Shown: one piece after another, positions 9,021-17,411 of the stretch
How positions within the stretch are numbered: the first letter of the stretch is position 1
Layout: each line of letters starts with the position of its first letter
Assembly: GCA_900319485.1 (NCBI GenBank)
Contig: ONOQ01000015.1
Span: 1-64,000 of the forward strand
From: an uncultured Bacteroidales bacterium
GTDB lineage: Bacteria; Bacteroidota; Bacteroidia; Bacteroidales; UBA932
DNA length: 64,000 nucleotides
Reading direction: 5' to 3'
Position numbers and translations under genes: made by a program
The notes under the pieces: generated by a model
Databases searched by the model: none
What the model was told of the DNA's origin: nothing
The model's input: the letters and a program-made list of their open reading frames with translations, nothing else

Positions 9021-10298
9021 ATGGAAAAGCCTGATTTTGCGGAAGTCCTGGAGGTTGCCTCCGAGGCAGGGCACATCCTTCTGGAGAACGGCGCGGAGAT
9101 TTCCCGCGTAGAGGATATTATGGGCAGGATCTCCGCTCATTTTGGCGTCAGTTCCAGCAATTTCTTCGTGCTCTCAAACGGCATATTCACAACAGGTCAG
9201 GCAGAGAAAGTTTCCAAATCCGGCGGACAGGCTTCAACTTATGCAAATGTGGCGTTCATCCCCATCCGTAGCGTCCAACTTTGCAAGGTGACGGCGGTGA
9301 ACCGCCTGAGTTATGATATATCGGCCGGAAAATGCAGCCTTCAGGAGGCTAAGGAGAGGATTGCCCGGATCAAGAATATGCCCGCAAAGCCCTTCTGGGC
9401 GCAGTTTGTGGCTACAACCCTCAGCGCTGCAGGCTTTTCCGCCGTGTTTGGAGGAGGCTTCCTTGACTGCACGGCGGCGGGAATTGCCGGCGCCGTCCTT
9501 TTCCTCTTTATGTCCTTTGTGAGTTCCAGGTTCCTCTCAAAGATTGTGGGCGGAATCTGCAACGCCCTTTTGGTGACTCTTATCTCCATCCTTTGCTGGA
9601 GGGTGGGTATCGGCATATGCCTCAGCAATATAATCATTGGCGCAGTGATGCCGCTTATTCCGGGGGTGCCTTTCACCAACGGCGTCCGGGACCTTGCAAA
9701 TTCAGATTACCTTGCTGGCATAACCCGTATGACGGATGCCATGCTGGGCTTTTTCTGCATAGCGATGGGCGTTGCGGCGGCCTTCCTTCTGGACGGAGCC
9801 GTCTTTGGGGGTATGCTTAAACTTACCGGTTATGAGCCCAATCCTCAGACTCAGAGTTATCTTGCGCAGGCAATTGCTTCATTCATCGGGACGGTGGGGT
9901 TTGCGGTGCTTTACGGGATAGACAGGCCGCAGTATCTTACGGCCGGAGCAATTGGCGTAATTGGCTGGCTCACTTATCTTGTGGCGTTCAGGATCCTTGG
10001 CGTAGGAGCCCCGGTTTCCGCTATGTTTGCGGCGCTTATGGTGTGCCTGCTGTCACGTTTCAGCGCGGTTCCAACGCGTTGCCCGGCCCAGATATTCATA
10101 ATCTGCGGAATCTTCACGCTGGTTCCCGGCGCCGGTATCTTCTGGTTCTCCTACTATCTCACTTCCGGAGACCTTCTCCTGGCGGTTGGAAGCGGCTTTA
10201 TGGCCATAAAGGTGGCTGTCTCCATAGTCCTGGGGATCATCCTTGCGATGGAAATTCCCCAGCGGCTTTTCTCCCATCACACTCATAAGGCTCACTGA
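9021..10298 (+). CDS. ThrE-family threonine/serine exporter (fused two-domain form)
   Basis: The 425-aa protein has an N-terminal soluble segment (EVASEAGHILLENGAEISRV, with the family's E-x-S-R-x-E-like start) and then about ten hydrophobic segments. The first half matches the ThrE/DUF1212 domain (VMPLIPGVPFTNGVRDL) and the second half the DUF3815 domain (IFIICGIFTLVPGAGIFWFS). In many bacteria these are separate genes; here they are fused. Location after serB suggests serine export or balance, which is an inference. ATG 9021 is used; the TTG one codon upstream is possible. Confidence 0.88.
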   Translation: MEKPDFAEVLEVASEAGHILLENGAEISRVEDIMGRISAHFGVSSSNFFVLSNGIFTTGQAEKVSKSGGQASTYANVAFIPIRSVQLCKVTAVNRLSYDISAGKCSLQEAKERIARIKNMPAKPFWAQFVATTLSAAGFSAVFGGGFLDCTAAGIAGAVLFLFMSFVSSRFLSKIVGGICNALLVTLISILCWRVGIGICLSNIIIGAVMPLIPGVPFTNGVRDLANSDYLAGITRMTDAMLGFFCIAMGVAAAFLLDGAVFGGMLKLTGYEPNPQTQSYLAQAIASFIGTVGFAVLYGIDRPQYLTAGAIGVIGWLTYLVAFRILGVGAPVSAMFAALMVCLLSRFSAVPTRCPAQIFIICGIFTLVPGAGIFWFSYYLTSGDLLLAVGSGFMAIKVAVSIVLGIILAMEIPQRLFSHHTHKAH

Positions 10299-10300
10299 CG

Positions 10301-11254
10301 ATGGTCCTCCTTCTTGGCGCAACCGGTCTTCTGGGCCGAAACGTTCTCCAGGTACTTCTGGAGAGGGGGATTCCGGTACGCGCGTTAGTTCGTTCCACGC
10401 TTGATGTGCCGGGTGTGGAAGTTGTTAAGGGGAGCATCCTTTCCCGGGAAGATCTTCTGAAGGCGGCCGATGGCTGCGATGCAATAATCAACTGCGCCGG
10501 AACCACTGATATGACGCTACCCTCAGTGGAGGATTTCCTTCCAGTGAACAGGGACCTTCCGGCTATGTTATGCGATGTTGCAACCCTTTCCGGAATAAAG
10601 GTCATGGTACATACCAGTACGGCAAATACCATTGTTACAGGTACCCCTGATCGGCCTTCGGATGAATCGGCCCCCTTTGGTCCGCCTTATGACAGGTCTC
10701 CTTACGCCATAAGCAAGAAGGCAGGGGAGGATGCCCTCATTGAATATGCGTCGGCGCATCCTGAACTGAGGATTGTGATTGTGAATCCGGGTTTTATGCT
10801 TGGGGCTTATGACTCAAAGCCTTCCTCGGGCCAGATGGTCCTTTTGGGATGGAAAAAGCCCCTTGTCTTTGTTACCCGCGGCGCAAAGTCCATCCTTCAC
10901 GTGAGGGATGCCGCCAAGGCCATTGTAAATGCCCTGGACAGCGGTGAGGGCAGGTACCTTCTCACCGGAGAGTGCCTGACTCTGAAGGAGTTTTTCCGCA
11001 TTCAGGCGCGTGTGGGAGGTTATCGGCAACTTTGCATAGCCCTTCCAAACTGGATGGCGGGCCTTCTGGGCGTGATAGGATCGCTCCTCAGATTCCTCAG
11101 GATAAAGACTGAACTATATCCACACAACGTGAATCAGTTGCTGTACGAGGAGTGGTACAGCAGCGCCCGCGCAAGAGAGGAACTTGGGTATACGCTCACT
11201 CCCGTAGATGATGCCATCCGTGATTTTGTGGATTGGTATTATAAAAAATGTTAA
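10301..11254 (+). CDS. NAD(P)-dependent epimerase/dehydratase (extended SDR)
   Basis: The 317-aa protein starts MVLLLGATGLLGRNVLQVLL, containing the GxxGxxG nucleotide-binding motif, and has the SDR active-site pair in YAISKKAGED (Y-x-x-x-K) preceded by VHTSTANTIV. Length and motifs fit extended SDRs such as NAD-dependent epimerases or dihydroflavonol-reductase-like enzymes. The substrate cannot be assigned. It begins two bases after the stop of the ThrE-like gene, so it is part of the same run. Confidence 0.85.
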   Translation: MVLLLGATGLLGRNVLQVLLERGIPVRALVRSTLDVPGVEVVKGSILSREDLLKAADGCDAIINCAGTTDMTLPSVEDFLPVNRDLPAMLCDVATLSGIKVMVHTSTANTIVTGTPDRPSDESAPFGPPYDRSPYAISKKAGEDALIEYASAHPELRIVIVNPGFMLGAYDSKPSSGQMVLLGWKKPLVFVTRGAKSILHVRDAAKAIVNALDSGEGRYLLTGECLTLKEFFRIQARVGGYRQLCIALPNWMAGLLGVIGSLLRFLRIKTELYPHNVNQLLYEEWYSSARAREELGYTLTPVDDAIRDFVDWYYKKC

Positions 11255-11259
11255 TTTTG
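11252..11259 (+). promoter_or_regulatory. -7 promoter box (TAATTTTG)
   Basis: TAATTTTG overlaps the stop codon of the SDR gene and lies 17 bp before the DUF3467 start at 11277, suggesting an internal promoter for DUF3467-kdsC-maf. Confidence 0.5.
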
Positions 11260-11276
11260 CAGGTAAATTTGTTTTT

Positions 11277-11615
11277 ATGGATAACAACCAACCCAAACCC
11301 CAGAATCAACTGAGCATAGAACTCAATCCCCAGACCACCAAGGTGTCTTATTCAAACCTTGCCATCATATCTCATTCCAGAAGCGAGTTTGTCCTGGATT
11401 TTGCAACCACTCTTCCCGGCCTTCCCAAGGCCCTTGTGAGTGACCGCATCATTATGACTCCGGAGCACGCAAAACGCCTTATGAACGCCCTCTTTGACAA
11501 CGTTTCAAAGTACGAGGCCCAGTTTGGTGTGATAGATCTTGGCGGAAAGGGCCCCCAGCAGGGAGGCACCTTCAATCTGGCCGATTTCGGTCCCTTCGGC
11601 GGCGGCAAGAACTAG
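11277..11615 (+). CDS. DUF3467 family protein
   Basis: The 112-aa protein begins MDNNQPKPQNQLSIELNPQ and has the family pattern YSNLAIISHSRSEFVLDF followed by ALVSDRIIMTPEHAKRLMNA and a glycine-rich tail. DUF3467 proteins are common small cytoplasmic proteins in Bacteroidota and their role is unknown. ATG 11277 is used because the homologous region begins there and a promoter box sits just upstream. A longer frame upstream overlaps the SDR gene and is unlikely. The next gene starts one base after its stop. Confidence 0.85.
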   Translation: MDNNQPKPQNQLSIELNPQTTKVSYSNLAIISHSRSEFVLDFATTLPGLPKALVSDRIIMTPEHAKRLMNALFDNVSKYEAQFGVIDLGGKGPQQGGTFNLADFGPFGGGKN

Positions 11616-11616
11616 T

Positions 11617-12138
11617 ATGGATTTATCTAAGATCAGGGCTTTTGCCTTTGACATAGACGGGGTAGCCACTGACGGCGGAGTCTTCTGCTTCAGTGACGGG
11701 GACCTTCTCCGCACCTACGACGCAAAGGACGGCTTTGCCATAAGGATGGCCGTGATGAACGGTTATCCCGTTGCCGTAATCACCGGCGGCAGTTCGGAGA
11801 GCATACGTAAGCGTATGGTTACCAGCGGAGTAAAGCCGGAGGACGTGTTCCTTCACTGCCGTGACAAGAGGGAGCAGTTCCATCAGTTCGCCCAGCGTTA
11901 CGGCCTGGATCCGTCGGAGATCATGTACTTTGGCGACGACGTCCCGGACATAGACTGCATAGTGATGAGCGGCTGCGGGGTATGCCCTTCGGATGCGGTG
12001 GATGAGGTTAAGGCCGTTGCCGATTACATTACCTCCCGTCCCGGCGGCAGGGGGTGCCTCAGGGAGGCCATTGAAAGGACTCTCAGGGAGCAGGGCAAAT
12101 GGGAGTTCAACGCCGGAACTTACAAGAAACTGTTCTAG
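11617..12138 (+). CDS. kdsC: KdsC-type HAD phosphatase (Kdo-8-P phosphatase family)
   Basis: The 173-aa protein shows AFDIDGVATDGG (HAD nucleophile motif DxDGV-T/A-DG), AVITGGSSESIRKRM, and YFGDDVPDIDCI with the family's GDDxxD. This is the YrbI/KdsC layout, a small tetrameric phosphatase that makes Kdo from Kdo-8-phosphate for lipopolysaccharide. The start at 11617 follows the DUF3467 stop by one base; frames extending upstream overlap that gene. Family assignment is strong; the exact substrate (Kdo-8-P or a related nonulosonate phosphate) is inferred. Confidence 0.88.
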   Translation: MDLSKIRAFAFDIDGVATDGGVFCFSDGDLLRTYDAKDGFAIRMAVMNGYPVAVITGGSSESIRKRMVTSGVKPEDVFLHCRDKREQFHQFAQRYGLDPSEIMYFGDDVPDIDCIVMSGCGVCPSDAVDEVKAVADYITSRPGGRGCLREAIERTLREQGKWEFNAGTYKKLF

Positions 12139-12141
12139 GGA

Positions 12142-12738
12142 ATGGACCTTCACGGCAAGAGGATAATCCTGGCAAGCGGCTCCCCCAGAAGGCGGGAGTT
12201 GCTTAAGGGACTGGATATTGATTTCACGGTAGATACAGGCAATAACTTCAAGGAATGCTTTAGCCCTGATACTCCCGCAGAGGATGTCCCTGTCCTTATG
12301 TCTGAAGGGAAGTCTGCGGGGTTCCATCGGCCCCTGGAGGCCGATGAAATCCTCATCACTGCAGACACTATGGTAATACTCCCTCCGGAGGGTGGCCGTC
12401 CAGGTGAGATCCTTGGCAAGCCAAAGGATGCGGAGGATGCCGCGCGTATGCTCCGTGACCTTTCCGGCCGGAAGCACCACGTGACTACCGCAGTCACCAT
12501 CCGCTCCAATGCCCGTAAGGACACATTCACGGCTACGACCGAAGTCTGGTTCAAGGCCCTTTCGGAGGATGAAATTTCCTATTACATAGAAACTTACAAG
12601 CCCTTTGACAAAGCCGGGGCATATGCCATCCAGGAGTGGATAGGCCATATCGGCATCACCCGCATCGAGGGCTCCTATTTCAACGTCGTGGGCTTCCCGG
12701 TCCAGAGGGTCTGGGAGCACCTGCAGGCGTTTTTGTGA
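12142..12738 (+). CDS. maf: Maf-family nucleotide pyrophosphatase
   Basis: The 198-aa protein begins with the Maf signature IILASGSPRRRELLKGL, continues with ITADTMVIL (conserved Asp), DLSGRKHHVTTAV and ends IEGSYFNVVGFPVQRVW. Maf proteins hydrolyse non-canonical or modified NTPs to monophosphates and can arrest septation when over-produced. The gene follows kdsC by three bases and converges on uvrD with a 4-bp gap. Confidence 0.92.
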   Translation: MDLHGKRIILASGSPRRRELLKGLDIDFTVDTGNNFKECFSPDTPAEDVPVLMSEGKSAGFHRPLEADEILITADTMVILPPEGGRPGEILGKPKDAEDAARMLRDLSGRKHHVTTAVTIRSNARKDTFTATTEVWFKALSEDEISYYIETYKPFDKAGAYAIQEWIGHIGITRIEGSYFNVVGFPVQRVWEHLQAFL

Positions 12739-12742
12739 CCTT

Positions 12743-14905
12743 CTAGAGGTCGGACTGCTTCAGGAATCCGGCCCTGAGGGTACGTGTCGATCCGTTGTCA
12801 AACTTCACCTCGAAGCTGGAGCAGTCCTTGTTGGTGCTCACGATGACGCCCTCCCCGAAGACGGGGTGGGTGACGCTGTCTCCCACCTTGAAGGGGCTGT
12901 TGTACTCCGCCCTCTCCTCCTCGAAATCGGCATCCAGCCTTATGGGACGGTGGGGATCCGTCTCCTCGTCAAGCACATGGGAGAGGTTGCGGGTGCCCTT
13001 CCAGAGTTCCGGGGGGATGACGCCCTCGGTGACAACGAGGTCGCGGCGGATCTCCGCAAGGAAACGGGAAGGGTACTTGTTGGTCTTGGTGGAGATGTTG
13101 TACCCTTCGGATTCCGTGAGGAAAAGTGCCTTCTCGGCCCTTGTGACAGCCACGTACATCAGCCTCCGCTCCTCCTCCTCGCCGTTTTTCTTGCCCTCGC
13201 GGATGGTGCGCATATTGGGGAAGATACCCTCGCTGAGGCCGGTGATGAAGACATAGGAGAACTCCAGCCCCTTGGCCTGGTGGATGGTCATCAGTTTAAG
13301 GGTGGGGGTGTCCCTCCGGTGGTCGTCGTTGGTGTAGAGGGCTATGTCCTGGAGGTAATCGGCCAGGGTGCTCTCGTCGGGTGTGCGGACACTCTCGTAG
13401 AAACGGATGGAGGAGAGGAGTTCGTCAAGGTTCTCCAGGCGGTCCTCATCCTGGTCCTCCCGGACCATCCTCTTGTAGCCGGAGGCCTCGAGGATACGGT
13501 TGAGTAGGTCGCTTACGCGGTTCTCCCGGGCGAACTGCTTGGCATCCTCGATGAGGGCGATGAAGCCCTCGGCCTTGTCGGGATAGTATATCTGCAGGGC
13601 ACTGTAGAGGGAGACACCCTTCCTGGCGGCGGCGTCCCTCACGGAGTCCAGGAACTTCTTGCCGAGTTTCCGGGATGGGACGTTGATGATGCGCTCGAAA
13701 CTGATGTCGTCGTCCTGGTTGCTCACCAGGCGGAGGTAACTGAGGGCGTCCTTTATCTCCCGCCTCTCGAAAAAGCGCGTTCCGCCCCAGATGGTGTAGT
13801 CGAGGTGGGCGTTAAGGAGTTCCTGCTCCAGGGCCCTCGACTGGTGTGTGCTCCTGTAGAGGATGGCTATGTCGTTGATTCCCGCGCCGCCGGCGAGGAT
13901 CATCCTTATCTGCGAGACTATCCACTCCATCTCCTCCTTCTCGCTCTTGCCGTGGAAGTGGATGACGGCCTTGCCATCGGCCTTCCTGGTGAAGAGGTCC
14001 TTGGGGATGCGGTTCTTATTGTTTGATATGACGCAGTTGGCTATGTCGAGGATCCTAGGGGTGGAGCGGTAGTTCTCATCCAGGACGATGGTCCTCTCCG
14101 CGGCGAAGTTTACGAAGAGGTCCGGCCTTGCGCCCCTCCACTCGTAGATGGCCTGGTCGGGGTCCCCGACGACGAAAAGGTTACGGTGCTTCGCGCTCAG
14201 CCTCTCCACCAGGTCCCAGTCATCGAGGTTACAGTCCTGGGCCTCATCCACCATGATATAGTTGAGGGCGTTCTGCCACTTCTCCGCGGCCTCGGGGAAG
14301 TGGTCCAGGATGTACTTGGTGACGTTCATGAGGTCGTCGAAATCCAGTGCGTAGTGCTTCATCTGGCGGGAGACGTACCCGGCTAGGCGGGATGAACGCC
14401 TCATCTCGTCGGTGACAACACACCCCGGGAGCATATAGGTGTCGATATAGCCCAACAGGGCTTTATCGGCCCCGACGGCCTCCAGGAACTGCTTCACGGT
14501 CTTCTCCGAGCGCTTGATGCCCATCTCGTCCATAGCCTGCTTGGCAATGGCCTTTGAGTCCTCCTCGTCCAGGACGGTGAAGGACTTGGGGAATCCCAGG
14601 CGGTAGATCTCCTGGCGGAGGAACTTGACGCAGAAGCCGTGGAGGGTGCAGACGAAGTCGTTGTAGTCCCCGCTCTGGACCATCTCGGAGATACGGCTCC
14701 GCATCTCCGCCGCGGCCTTGTTGGTGAAGGTGAGGCAGAGGATATTGGCGGGGTCGATGCCCAGGACGTTGACGATGTATGCGTAACGGTGGGTGAGCGC
14801 CTTGGTCTTGCCCGTACCGGCACCCGCGACGACGCGGATGCGGCCCTCGGTCGCTTCCACGGCCTCCCTCTGGCGGGAGTTGAGACCTTTGAAGATATCT
14901 GTCAT
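12743..14905 (-). CDS. UvrD/PcrA-type superfamily 1 DNA helicase
   Basis: The 720-aa protein has the SF1A motifs in order: Q motif and Walker A (NSRQREAVEAT, AGAGTGKTKAL), LTFTNKAAAEM, Walker B MVDEAQDCN, GDPDQAIYEWRGA, LDENYRS, LMTIHQAKGLEFSYVF and LMYVAVTRAEKALFL. The C-terminus holds a Tudor-like segment (FKVGDSVTHPVFGEGVIVST) as in PcrA/UvrD. It unwinds DNA 3'-5' in repair and replication-fork clearing. The region reads as rather GC-rich, with CTC/GTC/CGC-heavy codons. The start is ATG 14905, with a -7 box 24 bp upstream. Confidence 0.93.
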   Translation of the reverse strand: MTDIFKGLNSRQREAVEATEGRIRVVAGAGTGKTKALTHRYAYIVNVLGIDPANILCLTFTNKAAAEMRSRISEMVQSGDYNDFVCTLHGFCVKFLRQEIYRLGFPKSFTVLDEEDSKAIAKQAMDEMGIKRSEKTVKQFLEAVGADKALLGYIDTYMLPGCVVTDEMRRSSRLAGYVSRQMKHYALDFDDLMNVTKYILDHFPEAAEKWQNALNYIMVDEAQDCNLDDWDLVERLSAKHRNLFVVGDPDQAIYEWRGARPDLFVNFAAERTIVLDENYRSTPRILDIANCVISNNKNRIPKDLFTRKADGKAVIHFHGKSEKEEMEWIVSQIRMILAGGAGINDIAILYRSTHQSRALEQELLNAHLDYTIWGGTRFFERREIKDALSYLRLVSNQDDDISFERIINVPSRKLGKKFLDSVRDAAARKGVSLYSALQIYYPDKAEGFIALIEDAKQFARENRVSDLLNRILEASGYKRMVREDQDEDRLENLDELLSSIRFYESVRTPDESTLADYLQDIALYTNDDHRRDTPTLKLMTIHQAKGLEFSYVFITGLSEGIFPNMRTIREGKKNGEEEERRLMYVAVTRAEKALFLTESEGYNISTKTNKYPSRFLAEIRRDLVVTEGVIPPELWKGTRNLSHVLDEETDPHRPIRLDADFEEERAEYNSPFKVGDSVTHPVFGEGVIVSTNKDCSSFEVKFDNGSTRTLRAGFLKQSDL

Positions 14906-14928
14906 CTTGTCTGGAGAAATGTGCTTTA

Positions 14929-14936
14929 CAAATTTA
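14929..14936 (-). promoter_or_regulatory. -7 promoter box (TAAATTTG) for the helicase gene
   Basis: The minus-strand TAAATTTG fits TAnnTTTG and lies 24 bp upstream of the helicase start. Confidence 0.5.
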
Positions 14937-15022
14937 ACAAAAAAAGGTTACCCGGCACAAAGATAATCCCTGCTTGTGCAAAACCGATGCGCAAACGACA
15001 GACCCTGTCTCTTCTGGGGATA

Positions 15023-15217
15023 TCAAAAATCTTCGGCGTCTATGGCCTGTATGACGGCCCCGGCCCATTCCTCCTTGGGAACATGGAGGTAGCGTCTGTC
15101 GAAGCGAATATCCACCCGAAGCCTATCATGTACGAGATCTCCTCGATCTACTACAAGATGGGCGACACCGCAAGCGCCCGCGAGTGGATGGACCGCTATG
15201 ACTCCTTCCCGGAGTGA
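15023..15217. pseudogene. Opposed protein-like remnants between helicase and secreted-protein genes
   Basis: Two protein-like frames lie here without plausible starts. On the minus strand a frame ending at 15023 reads RFDRRYLHVPKEEWAGAV then IQAIDAEDF and stop, which looks like the true C-terminus of some protein. On the plus strand a frame ending at 15217 reads KPIMYEISSIYYKMGDTASA then REWMDRYDSFPE and stop, resembling the end of a TPR-type protein. They may be debris of two genes joined at a junction near 15105; overlapping complementary frames mean one of them may be chance. I do not recognise either family. Confidence 0.35.
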
Positions 15218-15223
15218 TGGTTC

Positions 15224-15901
15224 TCAGCCCATCTCCCTGTAATCTTCCTCCATATCCCAGTCCCTTTCCTGTTCAACGCCATCTGCCTCCGGGATGTCGA
15301 ACTCCTGGACGGGGGACAGCAGCTCCGATGAGGTCATCTCCTCGATGATCTCCTGAAGGTGCGAAGGAAGACCCGGGAAGAAATCATATCCCGTCATATG
15401 CTCCAGCCGGTTGACACTCATCGAGTACCTGTAGATGCTGATACCCTTGACAACTCCCCCTTCCGGGATGAGGAAGCAGATGGATTTCCAGCCAAGACTC
15501 TTGGTTGATTTCCTGCAAAGCGCTACATAAGTACCCCTCCATAAAGGGCCGAAGACAATGGATAGTCTGCCTTTGGGACTCTCCGAGAGCCACTGCAGGC
15601 ATATTTCAGCAACCTCTCCTGGGACACCTGCCGGAATCATACTCCCCGGTCTAAGCTCACACATATTCCAGTTGGGTGTGGCTTTTACATCCTCCCTTCC
15701 TGTCCATATCGGGATGTCATATCTGATGAGCCTGTCAATGCCGCCGTCGGCCCTTCGTGGAAGCCCGAGGGAGGGGAGATACCGCCGCGCTCCTTTGGCT
15801 TCTATCCTCGATGCCTTCAGAGTCTCCTGAGCCTGCGAGGGAGAGGCCGACAGCAGAGCTGTCAGCAAGAAGAAAAGAATATGAAACCTCTTGGGGGTCA
15901 T
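15224..15901 (-). CDS. Secreted protein of unknown function
   Basis: With ATG 15901 the 225-aa product has a clear signal peptide (MTPKRFHILFFLLTALLSAS followed by PSQAQ). The mature part is mixed, with MCELRPGSMIPAGVP, LWRGTYVALCRKSTKSLG and a strongly acidic C-terminus (about residues 195-225). I recognise no domain. ATG 15901 is preferred over the upstream ATG at 15946 because the upstream reading breaks the signal peptide and overlaps a -7 box at 15910-15917. It contains none of the ATCGGCC motifs common elsewhere in the window. Confidence 0.65.
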   Translation of the reverse strand: MTPKRFHILFFLLTALLSASPSQAQETLKASRIEAKGARRYLPSLGLPRRADGGIDRLIRYDIPIWTGREDVKATPNWNMCELRPGSMIPAGVPGEVAEICLQWLSESPKGRLSIVFGPLWRGTYVALCRKSTKSLGWKSICFLIPEGGVVKGISIYRYSMSVNRLEHMTGYDFFPGLPSHLQEIIEEMTSSELLSPVQEFDIPEADGVEQERDWDMEEDYREMG

Positions 15902-15909
15902 AGAGGTTG

Positions 15910-15917
15910 CAAAGTTA
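15910..15917 (-). promoter_or_regulatory. -7 promoter box (TAACTTTG)
   Basis: The minus-strand TAACTTTG ends 8 bp before ATG 15901 and helps decide that start. Confidence 0.5.
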
Positions 15918-15984
15918 AGCTTTTTATGTAAAGCGCTAATTGTCAATTCTTTATCTCCACGGTCAAGTATGCAGGTAATCGGAC

Positions 15985-17280
15985 TTATTTTGCTGCTATT
16001 CCCGTATATGCGCCCTCGAACAGGATGGCGCCGGATGTGGATTCACCTATGAGGAACACAAACGGGTGATCGGCATAGAAGTAGACTCGTTTGGGCTCTC
16101 CGAAATCGGCAGAGTTCTTTCCTGCCATCTCCACAACTGTGACGGCAGCGGCTTCGGTGCCCCACTCAGAGACTGAAATGCGGGCCTTCTGGATGACCTT
16201 CTCTATCCAGTAATACCAACCGGGTTTAGGCTGGAACATACCGTCAAACTGGGCCTCTCCGCTGACAAATGCCCTTTTTACACCCATATCCTTCAGGGCG
16301 TCGCTCAGATTGAACTTGTTCTCAACGTCAAACTTTGGTAGTTTCACATAGACCTCGGCGTCGGTCTTTAAGTTACTGAGGACACTCTTCCAGGAAGTTT
16401 CCTTGAGTTTTCTTACAAGACCGTCAAGGTCATTACCGTCAGGGAGCAGGATATACATAAAGAACTTGCCTCCGGAATAGGGGAGAGCGAGGACCTTGTA
16501 ACCATCCATCTGGGCATATGGGTGATAGCGCATATTGTTCATCATCGGGACCTGCCTGGTGGACCCGTCAGAGAGGGTGAAGGCTTCCTCCCTGGTGGCA
16601 TAATCCCGGAACATAGGGTCGTAATCGGTTCCCGCCCATTTGGCCTTGAAATAGAGCGCGTTCATTATGTAGGCTACGGCAAGGTCAGATATCTCAGACG
16701 GTTCCAGGACCTTGTCTATGAACCCGTTGGTGCTGCGGCGGGCCCAGTCGTTGACGGTGGCGGCAACCTGGGCGTGATCAGAGAAATCCATATTCTCCAC
16801 GGCGGCATAGTAGTTCTCCCTGACGGTCTTCTGGAATGAGGGCAGGAGAGGGAACTGGTCATTTACCAGCAGGGCGTCGGTCAGTTTGAGCGTGACGTCA
16901 AGATCTACTGCGGGAAGCTGCTCAAGGAGCAATCGGCAGTAGGCGTTGAGCGAAGCGATGCCGTCTTCTCCATAGCCCAGAAAATCGATAATCTCCTGAA
17001 GGGTCTCCCCGGTTGCGCCATTTGCAGTCATTGCAAGGGCATACTGAAGGCTGAGCGGCGATACGATGACGTCCTTCCCACTATATATCCTTTCCAGAAA
17101 GCGGAAGGCCATGGCGTTTCCGGCTTCCATATAACCCTGCTGCGCCTCATTGAGAGATACCTTGGTGATCTGCTCGGAAGGGGTTGGAGAAGATACGTTG
17201 ATGGGGTCTTTGACAGCGACGCTGTTCTGTGAACAGGCCGCAATGGCGGCTGCAAACAATATGATGCCGATTCTTTTCAT
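15985..17280 (-). CDS. Serpin-family protease inhibitor, lipoprotein
   Basis: The 431-aa protein starts with a lipoprotein signal (MKRIGIILFAAAIAACSQ, lipidated Cys near residue 16) and continues as a full-length serpin: FRFLERIYSGKDVIVSPLSL, NALYFKAKWAGTDYD, MMNNMRYHPYAQM and the C-terminal signature FYADHPFVFLIGESTSGAIL. The reactive-loop hinge reads EWGTEAAAVTVVEMAGKNS; small residues at the hinge fit an inhibitory serpin. Counting from the hinge puts P1 near the Lys of AGKN, but this is uncertain. Serpins block serine or cysteine proteases by an irreversible shape change. As a surface or periplasmic lipoprotein it could protect against host or community proteases. Confidence 0.92.
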   Translation of the reverse strand: MKRIGIILFAAAIAACSQNSVAVKDPINVSSPTPSEQITKVSLNEAQQGYMEAGNAMAFRFLERIYSGKDVIVSPLSLQYALAMTANGATGETLQEIIDFLGYGEDGIASLNAYCRLLLEQLPAVDLDVTLKLTDALLVNDQFPLLPSFQKTVRENYYAAVENMDFSDHAQVAATVNDWARRSTNGFIDKVLEPSEISDLAVAYIMNALYFKAKWAGTDYDPMFRDYATREEAFTLSDGSTRQVPMMNNMRYHPYAQMDGYKVLALPYSGGKFFMYILLPDGNDLDGLVRKLKETSWKSVLSNLKTDAEVYVKLPKFDVENKFNLSDALKDMGVKRAFVSGEAQFDGMFQPKPGWYYWIEKVIQKARISVSEWGTEAAAVTVVEMAGKNSADFGEPKRVYFYADHPFVFLIGESTSGAILFEGAYTGIAAK

Positions 17281-17384
17281 TTAGCGATATGTTATTTTGA
17301 TTGAGTAAAGATAACTATTAAATTTGAATAGAGCAATCTGAGGGGTTAGGAACCGCATTTTTTGTAATCCAAGGAAAAAATCCC

Positions 17385-17392
17385 TATTTTTG
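17385..17392 (+). promoter_or_regulatory. -7 promoter box (TATTTTTG) for valS
   Basis: TATTTTTG lies 19 bp before the valS ATG, and a TTTTTTG stretch about 25 bp upstream could serve as the -33 element. It would drive the seven-gene run to the M19 dipeptidase. Confidence 0.6.
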
Positions 17393-17411
17393 TAGGATTA
17401 AAGAAAGAGAT

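Noticed and set aside
12866..13507. Long open frame opposite the UvrD-type helicase
   Set aside because: Complementary shadow of a GC-rich gene on the other strand; no domain and no promoter.
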